64,000 nucleotides of DNA from Vibrio sp. AND4 (GCF_000171815.1 NZ_ABGR01000001.1:124001-188000), one strand, 5' to 3'; counted from the stretch's first letter, positions 19,223-28,655 are shown. Translations and numbers: made by a program. The notes: generated from the sequence alone by a model not told the origin.

Positions 19223-20119
19223 ATGAAAACGACGATTCGTTTGTTAAGCGGCATGATCGCAGGGGCAATATTGGTAGGTTGTTCGGCGGATGCGTATGTA
19301 AGCCAAGAGAACCGAGAAAAGTTTGCCGATGTCAATGTCTCCAAGTTTCTGATCAGTGAATGTTTAGCACCGCAGCGTGAAATACATATTGCGGTTGCCG
19401 AGCATTTCGACTTCGATGAATCCGTCATTCGTGAAGCTGATGCGGCAAGCCTAGATGCGTTCATCCGTGATATTCAAGGCTTGAGTGGGCGCATCACGAT
19501 TGTTGGTCACACTGATTTTAAAGGCTCTGACGAATATAACGAGAAGCTGTCTATGCGCCGTGCTGAATCGGTAAAAGCGTACCTAGAGCAACAACTCGAC
19601 CTAGATCAATACGATTGGGAAGTGAAGCATTTTGGTGAGTCACAGCCGCTTGTTTTAGGAGAGTCGGATCAGGCTCGAGCTGAAAATCGCCGCGCTTATG
19701 CGATGTTTGAAGAGGCGAAGAAATACGAAGAAATGCCTTTCTGTGAGCCACCAAAACCTGAGCGTAAAATTTACATGGCGATGACACCGCACTTCGACTT
19801 CGACAATTCGGAACTAAAACCAGAAGAGCTCTCGCAATTAGATGATTTCATCGCGAAACTGCAAGGTTTGGAAGGTAGCATTATGGTGGCTGGTCATACT
19901 GACCAGGTTGGCGCGCTATCTTATAATGAGCAACTGGCTGAGCGCCGAGCACAAAATGTGGTGGCGTACCTCAAAACGAAACTCGATCCATCGCAGTTTG
20001 CGTGGGAAGTAAAAGCATTTGGTGAACTTCAACCTGTGATTAACGAAGTCTCCCCACAAGCGAATGCATTAAACCGTCGTGCCTTTATCGTATTTAAAGA
20101 AAGTGAAGTGGGTAACTGA
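19223..20119 (+). CDS. Lipoprotein with two tandem OmpA peptidoglycan-binding domains
   Basis: Lipoprotein of 298 residues. A lipoprotein signal peptide ends in LVGC with the acylated cysteine at residue 20. Two OmpA-C-like domains follow, roughly 52-155 and 185-292. Each has a HFDFDES/FDFDNSEL opening, a GHTD motif (GHTDFKGSDEYNEKLS and GHTDQVGALSYNEQLA) and the RRAxxVxxYL helix that binds diaminopimelate in this family. Two such domains in one lipoprotein is unusual and suggests a firm wall anchor. The gene begins 9 bp after the barrel gene, with an AGAGGGCGAT ribosome site. I infer that it tethers the DUF11/barrel assembly to peptidoglycan. Confidence 0.9.
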   Translation: MKTTIRLLSGMIAGAILVGCSADAYVSQENREKFADVNVSKFLISECLAPQREIHIAVAEHFDFDESVIREADAASLDAFIRDIQGLSGRITIVGHTDFKGSDEYNEKLSMRRAESVKAYLEQQLDLDQYDWEVKHFGESQPLVLGESDQARAENRRAYAMFEEAKKYEEMPFCEPPKPERKIYMAMTPHFDFDNSELKPEELSQLDDFIAKLQGLEGSIMVAGHTDQVGALSYNEQLAERRAQNVVAYLKTKLDPSQFAWEVKAFGELQPVINEVSPQANALNRRAFIVFKESEVGN

Positions 20120-20224
20120 CCGAATAATTTGGTAAGGTTGCTTTTTAGTCAGCTAGCTATCTGTTGTCTCAGTGATATTTAGCGTGAAAGGTCAACCTAT
20201 CCAAACCGAACAGGGAGTCAGGTG

Positions 20225-21073
20225 ATGGAAAAAGTACAGCTAGCTATCGATTTTCTCCTCACGCACAAAATTTTATTTTCCGTATTAATCTTACTGTTTA
20301 TCGTTATTCTGCGTCGCTTTATTCTGTCTCAAATCCGCGGCGATGACGCCTTTATTACAGAAGAACAACGTAGCTGGATGTCGAGAACAAAAAATGGCGC
20401 ATTTGCCACTACGTTGCTCTTGTTGTTTATCCTATGGAAATCAGAAATTAGCGAATTCGCTCTTAGCGTAACAGCGATTGCCGTCGCGATAGTGGTGGCT
20501 TCTAAAGAGATCATTTTGTGTTTCACCGGGTCCATTCAACGCGCCAGTTCGCGTTCATTCCGCATTGGTGATTGGATTGAAGTCGGCAAATTATGTGGTG
20601 AAGTCATTGAGCACAATATGATGGCAACGGTAATTCAAGAAATCGACCTACATCATGGGCAATACCATTTTACGGGGAAAACGGCGACGTTGCCCAACAG
20701 CATGTTTTTCACCTATCCAGTGAAGAACCTCAACTTCATGAAACGTTACGTTTACCATGACTTTTCTATAGTGGTGAAAGACTTCGTTAATCTCTACCCA
20801 CTTTTGCCGTTAGTGACCGATAAGATTGATGAACATTGCCGCTATTTTTCTGATGTTGCTCACCGCTACAATGCAATGATCGAAAAGCATGCGGGTGTCG
20901 ATCTGCCTGGGGCAGAGCCGCACATCCATATCTCAAGCAATATCAATGGCGAGCAAATTGTGCATATCATGATCTTTTGTCCTACAGATAAAGCAAACCA
21001 CCTAGAGCAACTGATCCGTAAAGACTTTATGTCGCTTTATGAGCAGCGATTTCCGCTGAATTCGGAAAATTGA
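20225..21073 (+). CDS. MscS-family mechanosensitive channel protein
   Basis: Inner-membrane protein of 282 residues. Hydrophobic segments lie near residues 15-32, 57-74 and 78-97, the last being the pore-lining type helix (ALSVTAIAVAIVVASKEII). An MscS beta-domain follows (SFRIGDWIEVGKLCGEV...TLPNSMFF) and then an alpha/beta C-terminal region. It is close in size to E. coli MscS (286 residues). The pore helix is less rich in glycine/alanine than in classical MscS, so gating may differ. ATG at 20225 is preferred over a GTG one codon upstream. It lies 105 bp after the OmpA lipoprotein gene without a clear terminator and may be co-transcribed, but a functional link is not established. Confidence 0.85.
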   Translation: MEKVQLAIDFLLTHKILFSVLILLFIVILRRFILSQIRGDDAFITEEQRSWMSRTKNGAFATTLLLLFILWKSEISEFALSVTAIAVAIVVASKEIILCFTGSIQRASSRSFRIGDWIEVGKLCGEVIEHNMMATVIQEIDLHHGQYHFTGKTATLPNSMFFTYPVKNLNFMKRYVYHDFSIVVKDFVNLYPLLPLVTDKIDEHCRYFSDVAHRYNAMIEKHAGVDLPGAEPHIHISSNINGEQIVHIMIFCPTDKANHLEQLIRKDFMSLYEQRFPLNSEN

Positions 21074-21401
21074 GCATGATTTATATCATGGACGGAGCCA
21101 GGTAAGTCTTGCGGTAACAATTGCCTCTAAGCATTAGGCCAATGGGCCAGTGCACAATTGTGTCGCTGCTACTGCAATTGGCTTAATCTAGACTTGCTGT
21201 AGCTTAATTATGTTTCTCTAATAACGATGAATCGAGTACTAGCATCGAAAACGTCTTTATGCCCCTCGCTAAATCATTAACTCGAATATCTTAACTAGAA
21301 GGAGTGTGGCATGAGGGAAGCAAGAGCTTCCCATGTTTGAGTTGTTCAGTTGACCTTTTCTCAGACCACTCTGTTACCAACTGATACAGAGACCGACGGC
21401 A
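21074..21401. other. Convergent intergenic region
   Basis: No gene seen. It contains a perfect 7-bp hairpin GGGAAGC / GCTTCCC at 21315-21332 with a 4-nt loop but no T-run, and three copies of CAATTG between 21117 and 21180. It separates the MscS gene from the convergent azurin gene. Confidence 0.4.
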
Positions 21402-21854
21402 TTATATTAATTCAAACTTACCTTTCATGATTGCCCAGTGGCCAGGGAAAGAACAGAAGAATGAATAATCCCCTTCCTTACTCATCTTATCAGTGCTGAA
21501 GGTAATAGAAGTGCTTTCACCGCCGCCTACAACTTTGGTGGATGCATAAACACGCTCGTCATTTGGTTTCACGTAATTGTTCTCAAGGCCAGCAGACATC
21601 CCGTCTGTACCCACAGCTTGCAAGTTGGCCGTGTCTGTGATCACAACGTTATGACCCATTGTCTCTGCGGCTAACTTACCAGTGTGGTTTAGCGTGAGTG
21701 TCACCTCTTTACAAGTCGCCGGAACGCTCAGTGTTTCAACAGAAAACTTCATCATGTCGTTGGCATCAACGGACACTTCACATCCTGTACTTGCTTGCGC
21801 ACCAAAACTCGCGCCTGATATGGCAATAACCGCTGCTAATAAACGTAAAGACAT
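21402..21854 (-). CDS. azu: Azurin (blue copper electron-transfer protein)
   Basis: Periplasmic type 1 copper protein of 150 residues. The signal peptide is cleaved after AQA. The mature part begins STGCEVSV, and the first disulfide cysteine pairs with the one in PATCKEV, as in azurins. The copper site is visible: the histidine in MGHNVV, then cysteine, histidine and methionine in CSFPGHWAIMKG. The family shuttles electrons between periplasmic redox enzymes. It is a single gene, convergent with the MscS gene, with GGAGAG 6 nt before the ATG. Confidence 0.96.
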   Translation of the reverse strand: MSLRLLAAVIAISGASFGAQASTGCEVSVDANDMMKFSVETLSVPATCKEVTLTLNHTGKLAAETMGHNVVITDTANLQAVGTDGMSAGLENNYVKPNDERVYASTKVVGGGESTSITFSTDKMSKEGDYSFFCSFPGHWAIMKGKFELI

Positions 21855-22455
21855 TCAATACTCTCCATTTTTGATTGTTAGGTTGCACCTAGATTCAATT
21901 CATCCAAACATTGCCGAATATTTTGTCTAAAAAAACGAGCCTTGACACCTATATTGACGTTGTTCAGCAACATAATACCTCAACTTTAATTAGGATGATC
22001 ATTTGGCTGGCTTATTTTTGTGGTCAAATTATTAAGTATTTGTAATGTGGAACTCTGATGTGACGAAGTTTAATAATGCAAGAGTTGCTATATCTCTGGT
22101 GGCAATTTCAACTAGTTGTAAGTAAATATTTCAATAATCTTTAATTTGTAATGCAAACCCACTTACATTCACAATACCATCACAAATGCAACCAAAAGTT
22201 ATTTATCGATACGAATAAATAAATCTATCAATAAAGCAATGCCATTTATATAATTTGAACTAGAGTCCCAGTATAAATCGTTCATATTATCAATGAATAC
22301 GCTGTCATCAATTTGACGAGTGAAATCGCTAAACTATTGACGAAATTTTATGCAAAAATGGTGTTACTTTTTGTTACATCCGTCCGCTGCGCTGCAAAAA
22401 AAGTTCATGCCTATAATGACAATTCTCCTACTGTAGATTATATAAGCTATTAATT
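21855..22455. other. Divergent AT-rich promoter region (azurin / chitinase)
   Basis: 600 bp without a credible gene. It must carry the azurin promoter (leftward) and the chitinase promoter (rightward). GTTAC occurs twice within 15 bp (22363-22377). Confidence 0.5.
22412..22417 (+). promoter_or_regulatory. Candidate -10 box of the chitinase gene
   Basis: Perfect TATAAT 38 bp before the ATG. The matching -35 position is poor, so activator dependence is plausible but unproven. Confidence 0.35.
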
Positions 22456-25400
22456 ATGAAAAAGAATGTATTAAATTTCATGCCGAGTGTTTTAGCACTT
22501 GCGATAGGTATGGGACTGCCTACCGCACAAGCTGGAGTTGTGAGCGAAGCCACGGTTGTTGGTTCTGAAAGCCAATGGTGGAACACTTATAAAGTGACAC
22601 TGACAAATGATGGTTCTGAATCGATAGAGCTGCGTGATGCCAAGGTTATATTTGACTCAAACCTGTCAATGGCAGCTCCTGCTTGGGCTGCAACAAGTGT
22701 GAGCTACCCTGGTATGGCTTTTACAAGCAATGAGAGCGGGAATGTCTTTGAAAATACGCTTACCCTTGCTTTTGACAGCGGTAGTTGGATCAAGACACAG
22801 CTTCCAGCAGGTGAAAGTATCGAACTTACGCTGGGTGTCAGTGGCGTTTTAGACCTCACTTTACTGCAAAACACGATCCGTCTAATTGCGGATGATGGTG
22901 AAGTGGGTGAACCAGAGCTCTCGATTCAGTTGGCATCACCGACAAACGGTGCCGAATTTGAAGAAGGGCAAGTTGTTACTATACTTGCTAACGTTAAAGC
23001 GACCAATACGAGTGTTAAAGCGGTGACTTTCTTCGCTGATGGCGTTCAAGTTGCACGCGTAACACAAGCGCCGTTCCAAGCGAACTGGGCGTCAGTTGGT
23101 TTAGGTTCGCACACGATTACAGCAATGGTGGAAGACACTTCTGGTCTCACGCAAGAACAGGCAGTGAGCATCACAGTTAAAGAAAAGCAGGTTGAGCCAC
23201 CCTTGGTTCCTGAGGTAAATGAACTCACTTTTGTTACACCAACACAAGGCCAAAAGCTGACTGTTGATCAGGCAATGACAATTACAGCGCGCGTAGATGG
23301 TGAGTTGATTTCAACGATAGAATTTTGGGCGAATGAGCGCAAGCTAGGTCAACATAGCATCACTGCCAATCAAAGCACCTATTCGCAGCCTTGGACGCCA
23401 AGCGAAGTGGGTAATGCGGCGTTAAAAGTCGTGGTGCTAGATCAAAACAGCAAACTGGTAGAGGAGAGCACGATTGCAGTAGCTGTTGAGGCCGAATCTA
23501 GCTTTGTAAGCCCGGAAGTGAGCTTCTCTTCTCCTGCAAACGGGACTCAGTTTGAAAAAGACGAGACAGTAACGGTTTCTGTCAGAGCGACGGATGCGGA
23601 TGATGATTTGTCTCGCGTCATTGTGAAAGCAAACAACCAGCAAATTTGTGAGTTTGATGCATCAACGACGAGCCAATACTCTTGTGATTGGACTGCTTCT
23701 CAATTGGGTGATGTCACGCTAGAAGCGGTTGCAACGGATGCCGAAAACCTTACGGCAACAGCACGTGTGAAAATCACCGTGGAAGAGGTAGGCACTCCAA
23801 CGCCTCCGGGCGGTCTATGTGCCGAATTTAATGTGTATCCAGATTGGACTAATGGTGATCACGCGGTTGGTGGTGACATCATGGTTCACAAAAACATTGC
23901 TTACTCGGCATCTCACTGGACGCAGAGTGTTCCGGGTAGTGACGAATCATGGCTACTGCATTTGAATTGTGACGGTACTGCGCCGGGAACCGCACCAGCG
24001 CTATCATTGCGCAACCCAATGGATCCTGTACGTCTTGAAGTTGCTGGTTGGCCAAATACATTCGTTGTGGCTAGCCCATCAACTCAAGCACCAAGTACAT
24101 TGGCAGTCGAGACAAGCAGTGCAGAGGTATTAGCAGACGTAGAACAGCTAACGCGTGCGTTCATATCTGTAATAGAGCAAGCGAATAATGCAGGTTCGGC
24201 ATCGATCGTTATTCAATCCAATGTTCTAGACCTTGCAACACGAGACAAGGGCGAGTCATTGGGGACGGTTGCAGTTAAGCAAGCGTTAACAAGTGCTATT
24301 GATATCACGGGTAGTAATATCAATATTGATGCGATCAATGCACTGAGTGATGATGTTAAAGGTTGGGCACATGCTCATAACTTGATATTCACTGCTCTTG
24401 CACCTCAGGCAACATTTGGTTGGTCACTGAGCATAGGTGAATTTGCTTACGATTCACATTCTGGTCGTCAATCCGTATGGGATAAAGCTTCAGTCTTCTC
24501 CGCTGATTTGCTTAATAGCTTTGAGCTGTACAAAGCGGACTCCGAAAATAAAGCAGACTTTGTTGCCTTCACCAAGTCGAGTGAGACGGCGGCACTAACG
24601 AGCGAGCAGTGGCATAACGCACTTGAGTACATCAAGCAGGTAACCGATTACGTTGATGCACCAGCGATGCTTACAAACATGCCAGCAGAGCAAACGGTAA
24701 ACTACTTCATGGGGAATACGCAAAGCGAGCAACAAGTCCGTAAAGCGGCTTACAGCAACGTATTTGCATTGATGTTTGATCAAGATTCTCAGGAATTAAC
24801 CAGTAAGATTGAACAATACCAGACGGCGAAAGTACCGCTGTACTATGTAGGTGAAGAGTTAGAGAAAGGTTCACTGACTCGCATTGAGGCACTAAACCAA
24901 GAGCTGACAAACGCTGCAAGTGTCATGGATAACGAAGCCTTCCTGTATCAAACTCCGGGGTCTCAATGGGTTCCTTCAACAGTTTACAAGTGGAATGATT
25001 TCCTAGATGGCTTGAACGCAATGCACAACATAGGTGTGGCGGGCAACAAGTATTGGCTGATGGACGATGAGGTTGATGATGCAACCAACATTAAATATGC
25101 AAAAGTGGCGATTGCAGCATTCCTTGCGCAAAGTATGCAAGAGACTATTCGTTACAATGCGTGTGATGAAAATAACTGGTCTGAAGTAAAATACGGTGCA
25201 CCAACGGATTACCCGATGACGGCAAGCTGTGGTCAACTTGAGCAGAAATACGCAGATTACGGTGTAAACCCAGTGTCTGGTTTGGATCACGCTTACTCTT
25301 GTCCTCGTGATAATAAAATGGAAGTGAGCGCGCTAACACACGCGAAATGGTACGGTGCACCAGCGCCAGTGTTTGCTGCTCCTGACGCAGTACTTGAAGA

Positions 25401-26070
25401 ACGCGGCCTATTGGTTAATGGTGCAGTAGGGCGTTGGACGAACAGTGGACACTGTAATGACAACCCTGAGAGTGTCGATACCTCTAAGCAAGTGTGGGAG
25501 CGTGATACGTGTAGAGTCTACGTTGACCAAGAAGCGGGTCACTTTGTTTGGGATGGTAGCAGCCAAGAAACTGTAGAAGGCTGTGGTTGGTGGGGCCGTG
25601 GTGTAATTCAAACCACAGGTCGTCAGAATTTTGGCACACTAAACCACTATTTAGGTCGTTCACACGTTGATCCATCAACTATCGGTAAGACGATTGACGG
25701 AGTGACGGTTGAAGCACCACCTGAGAATCCTCTGTATGCAGAGTTGGATTTCTGTTCTAACCCAGGCCTGATTTGTAGCTCAGAAGAGAACAGAGAGATC
25801 AAATGGATTGCAGGTCTGTTTTATTGGGTATCATCAGTACAGACGTACAATGATGAAGGTGGTCAATACGCAGACTGGAACTACTACAATGAGCTGAAAA
25901 AATATGTGGATAGTGGTCTACAAGGTTCTCAATTTATTGATGGCGTTTCAGGTATCGTTAACCGTGGTTGCCCTGATTTAAAATGTTCGACTGGTGAAGT
26001 TCACAATGTAAGCGAGCGCCGTGATAACTTTAAATTAGTGCTACAAAAGCTAGGTCTTGATCCTCGTTAA
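22456..26070 (+). CDS. Secreted multidomain chitinase-like protein, GH19-type C-terminus
   Basis: Exported protein of 1204 residues. A signal peptide (cleavage after AQA, residue 26) is followed by a CBM2/fibronectin-like domain (27-150) and three Ig-like repeats (about 154-250, 255-349 and 353-446, each opening with a variant of ASPTNGAEFEEGQ). A short chitin-binding module of CBM5/12 type follows (454-507, with YSASHWTQS), then a ~310-residue region I cannot assign, then a GH19-like catalytic domain (~850-1204). In the latter, AFLAQSMQET carries the likely catalytic acid Glu896, and WGRGVIQTTGRQNF matches the GRGxxQ(L/T) motif of GH19 enzymes. The C-terminal part is cysteine-rich. The family hydrolyses beta-1,4-linked N-acetylglucosamine polymers outside the cell. 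It is a monocistronic gene. Confidence 0.85.
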   Translation: MKKNVLNFMPSVLALAIGMGLPTAQAGVVSEATVVGSESQWWNTYKVTLTNDGSESIELRDAKVIFDSNLSMAAPAWAATSVSYPGMAFTSNESGNVFENTLTLAFDSGSWIKTQLPAGESIELTLGVSGVLDLTLLQNTIRLIADDGEVGEPELSIQLASPTNGAEFEEGQVVTILANVKATNTSVKAVTFFADGVQVARVTQAPFQANWASVGLGSHTITAMVEDTSGLTQEQAVSITVKEKQVEPPLVPEVNELTFVTPTQGQKLTVDQAMTITARVDGELISTIEFWANERKLGQHSITANQSTYSQPWTPSEVGNAALKVVVLDQNSKLVEESTIAVAVEAESSFVSPEVSFSSPANGTQFEKDETVTVSVRATDADDDLSRVIVKANNQQICEFDASTTSQYSCDWTASQLGDVTLEAVATDAENLTATARVKITVEEVGTPTPPGGLCAEFNVYPDWTNGDHAVGGDIMVHKNIAYSASHWTQSVPGSDESWLLHLNCDGTAPGTAPALSLRNPMDPVRLEVAGWPNTFVVASPSTQAPSTLAVETSSAEVLADVEQLTRAFISVIEQANNAGSASIVIQSNVLDLATRDKGESLGTVAVKQALTSAIDITGSNINIDAINALSDDVKGWAHAHNLIFTALAPQATFGWSLSIGEFAYDSHSGRQSVWDKASVFSADLLNSFELYKADSENKADFVAFTKSSETAALTSEQWHNALEYIKQVTDYVDAPAMLTNMPAEQTVNYFMGNTQSEQQVRKAAYSNVFALMFDQDSQELTSKIEQYQTAKVPLYYVGEELEKGSLTRIEALNQELTNAASVMDNEAFLYQTPGSQWVPSTVYKWNDFLDGLNAMHNIGVAGNKYWLMDDEVDDATNIKYAKVAIAAFLAQSMQETIRYNACDENNWSEVKYGAPTDYPMTASCGQLEQKYADYGVNPVSGLDHAYSCPRDNKMEVSALTHAKWYGAPAPVFAAPDAVLEERGLLVNGAVGRWTNSGHCNDNPESVDTSKQVWERDTCRVYVDQEAGHFVWDGSSQETVEGCGWWGRGVIQTTGRQNFGTLNHYLGRSHVDPSTIGKTIDGVTVEAPPENPLYAELDFCSNPGLICSSEENREIKWIAGLFYWVSSVQTYNDEGGQYADWNYYNELKKYVDSGLQGSQFIDGVSGIVNRGCPDLKCSTGEVHNVSERRDNFKLVLQKLGLDPR

Positions 26071-26098
26071 TTAGGATAGATAAATATTGATGAAACGG

Positions 26099-26127
26099 AG
26101 CCATCACTGGAAAGTGGTGGCTTTTTT
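26099..26127 (+). terminator. Rho-independent terminator of the chitinase gene
   Basis: 10-bp stem AGCCATCACT / AGTGGTGGCT (one U-G pair) with loop GGAA, then six T. Confidence 0.88.
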
Positions 26128-26373
26128 GATTGAAATATCGGTCGTTTATCTTTCACTCTATGTTTGATTCGATTATTTATTTTTCTAGCTATAGCCATAG
26201 TGGTGAATGACGGGTCATTCAAGCGTGTTAAAACGCTGGTTCTGATCACTTGCTTACCGTGATTGGTGCAGTTTAGCAGTGAGAACTTATTGAGTATTGT
26301 CATTATATGGTCAGGATAAGTGCGGTTTTGAGTTTGCTATGTATACTCTATAAGGACTAAAAAAGGAAATTAT

Positions 26374-27459
26374 ATGAAACTTTGCCGCACATTACTCGCC
26401 CTTAGCATGGGTATATCTCTGCCAACTCTGGCGTGTACAGGGATTATTCTCCAAGCTCAAGATGGAGCGACAATACCAGCACGAACAATGGAATTTGGGT
26501 TTGACATCAAATCTGACATCGTAATGGTTCCCGCGGGGACTGAGATTAAATCTCTCTCAGGTGATAAGAATAAAACTGGTCTTGAATACAAATCGAAGTA
26601 CGGCTTTGGTGGCGCAAACGCCTTGGGTCGAAGCATTGTTCTCGATGGCATGAATGAAAAAGGACTTTATTTTGGCGCTTTCTACTTCGCTGGTTTTGCG
26701 GAGTTCGAAGCACTAACAAAGGAAAATCAATCTGTTGCAGTATCAAGTGAGGAGTTGGGAAATTACATTCTTGCCAACTTCGCAACAGTAGAAGAGATGA
26801 AAGAAGGCCTACAGAAAATATCTGTTGTCGGCACGCATATTGAAGAAATAAACGGTTTTGCACCGCTTCATTACGCAGTCAGCGATGCAAAAGGTAACTC
26901 AGTGGTGATTGAGTACTCCAAGGCTGGGTTGACTATTTTTGATAATGAGATCGGTGTCGTGACCAACCCGCCAAGCTACGATTGGCATTTGATCAACGTC
27001 AGCCAGTATTTAGGCCTTTCCACAGAAAATGTGACGCCAACAGAGATTAATGGTGTGACATACTCTAGCGTAAGCCAAGGCTCTGGCATGATTGGCTTGC
27101 CAGGAGACTACACTTCCCCGAGTCGGTTTGTTCGAGCGGCAAGCTTTGTCACTGCGTCTCTTCCCTCTAAACATGCAGATGAAGCGGTTTTTCGTGCGTT
27201 CCATATTCTAAATGCGTTCGATATTCCCAAAGGGTTGGTTCGTGAGAGCTCTGAGGATGGTGTCTTTACCGATTACACTGTCTGGACTTCAGTCGCTGAT
27301 ACACAAAACAGAGACTATTATTTTAGAACGTATTTAAACCCGGAAATCACTAAGGTCAATATACCCCAAGCTTTGAAAGGGTTGAAAACACCTCAGGTGA
27401 TAAGCATGGAAGCAGAATTGAGATATAAAGATGTAACAAGCCAGTTCTCCGAGAAGTAG
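26374..27459 (+). CDS. Choloylglycine hydrolase / penicillin V acylase family enzyme, exported
   Basis: Ntn-hydrolase of 361 residues. The 20-residue signal peptide ends LPTLA, so cleavage exposes Cys21 (CTGIILQAQDG) as the N-terminal nucleophile, as required in this family. The conserved ARTMEF arginine (Arg37) follows. Family members cleave amide bonds in bile salts, penicillin V or acyl-homoserine lactones. The sequence does not decide between these, though Gram-negative exported members are often acylases on penicillin V or quorum signals. AAAGGA lies upstream of the ATG. The gene stands alone between terminators. Confidence 0.88.
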   Translation: MKLCRTLLALSMGISLPTLACTGIILQAQDGATIPARTMEFGFDIKSDIVMVPAGTEIKSLSGDKNKTGLEYKSKYGFGGANALGRSIVLDGMNEKGLYFGAFYFAGFAEFEALTKENQSVAVSSEELGNYILANFATVEEMKEGLQKISVVGTHIEEINGFAPLHYAVSDAKGNSVVIEYSKAGLTIFDNEIGVVTNPPSYDWHLINVSQYLGLSTENVTPTEINGVTYSSVSQGSGMIGLPGDYTSPSRFVRAASFVTASLPSKHADEAVFRAFHILNAFDIPKGLVRESSEDGVFTDYTVWTSVADTQNRDYYFRTYLNPEITKVNIPQALKGLKTPQVISMEAELRYKDVTSQFSEK

Positions 27460-27481
27460 TCCTATTACTTTGAGATAAGTG

Positions 27482-27524
27482 CAGAACAGTCGCGCTACGT
27501 TTGGTGACCGTTCTGTCCTTTTAT
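27482..27524 (+). terminator. Probable terminator after the choloylglycine hydrolase gene
   Basis: Inverted repeat CAGAACAGTC / GACCGTTCTG (one mismatch) with a 14-nt loop, then TCCTTTTAT. It begins 22 bp after the stop codon. Confidence 0.5.
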
Positions 27525-27951
27525 AACCAAGCCGCGTTGCCTTTAGCGAGGTAGTTTGAAGCTTCGCGAAAAGGGTGTTCGCGACAGGGTCTAGCGGAAC
27601 TGCTCTGTCCCTTGCGACCTTACCCCACCGATATCTACATTGGTGTCGTTTTTTTTGCTTGTAGAGAGAGGGAGGTGTCGTTTTCCCTTCCTTTTTTAGT
27701 TGGTATGAATAGACTTTGAAAACAAAATAAAGTTTAAATGTAAGTTCAGCTTAAAAGGCAATCTGATACTGAGTTTTCTAAAGGTAAGTTGATGTTAATT
27801 ATATGAATAAAAAGGAATTTATCTGATAAAGTAGTCAGTTTTGCACTTGCATATGAGCCTAATATCACAAATTCAAATATCAAACTTGTCTCATATTGGT
27901 TTGGTGAGTTAGTTTTCCACTCGAATCTAACGAGGAGAATGGAACATTACT
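27525..27951. other. Intergenic region with a GC-richer structured block
   Basis: No protein gene. The first ~130 bp are visibly richer in GC than the flanks. They contain a perfect hairpin TCGCGAA / TTCGCGA (27564-27584), then CACCGA / TTGGTG (27626-27645) followed 3 nt later by eight T (27649-27656), which looks like a terminator. The remainder to 27951 is AT-rich and presumably carries the promoter of the next gene. Confidence 0.35.
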
Positions 27952-28608
27952 ATGAAAAATAGAAACATTGCTGTCATCTTCATCGCTGGTTTTGGCCTAC
28001 AAGCTCAAGCCAACAATTCACTCGATATCACCAGTAGTACTCCTGAAGGTGTGCATACAAAATTTGAATCTACCCATCAAGTTCATGAACGTATGGCGTC
28101 GTCGGGTTTTACGCTGCATCGTTGTGGCGTCAAGTCTATCAAGAGGAACCACAGAGCTAATCAAAATACGGAAACGCCACACAGTCAAATCACTTGTATG
28201 TATTCGAAGCCTGGTGAGCAGGTGACTGATGAGTCCGAAATTGCTCAGTGGCACCTAAATATCGTTTACGATATGAGTCGCCAATTGTATAAAGCTGGTA
28301 ATGAGTTTACCGACCGTTACAAGACTCATATTTACACGCTAACGCCAAATTCTCTTTTAGATGCTGCTCCAAACTTTCATCAGCAAAGAGCGAGTCTTCA
28401 GGCATCTGGTATGATCGTAGGCAAATGTGAGTTACAGCAAATTTACTATTTTATGAAGCCTACAGAGACAGCCTACCTTTCGCATGTTGCTACTTGCCCT
28501 GCTTATGCAGCAGAAGGTGATTTATCAGGTCGTCTTAATGTTTCCATAGACTACAACTCTGAAAGAAAGGGCTATACCGAGGCTGAAGTTGGCTTTGACT
28601 CTCTATAG
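27952..28608 (+). CDS. Secreted protein of unknown function
   Basis: 218-residue protein, not recognised. A signal peptide ends at AQA-NN (residue ~20). The mature part has four cysteines (in HRCGVK, ITCMYS, GKCELQ and ATCPAY) that could form two disulfides, and no hydrophobic segment afterwards. It reads as two similar halves, each with a Cys-X(n)-Cys pair and an aromatic strand, so an internal duplication is possible. It is transcribed alone, with a strong terminator behind it. Location is probably periplasmic or extracellular. Confidence 0.75.
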   Translation: MKNRNIAVIFIAGFGLQAQANNSLDITSSTPEGVHTKFESTHQVHERMASSGFTLHRCGVKSIKRNHRANQNTETPHSQITCMYSKPGEQVTDESEIAQWHLNIVYDMSRQLYKAGNEFTDRYKTHIYTLTPNSLLDAAPNFHQQRASLQASGMIVGKCELQQIYYFMKPTETAYLSHVATCPAYAAEGDLSGRLNVSIDYNSERKGYTEAEVGFDSL

Positions 28609-28655
28609 CCTACGGAATTAGGGGGAAGACCCTGAATCAAATCTAATCTCGCATT

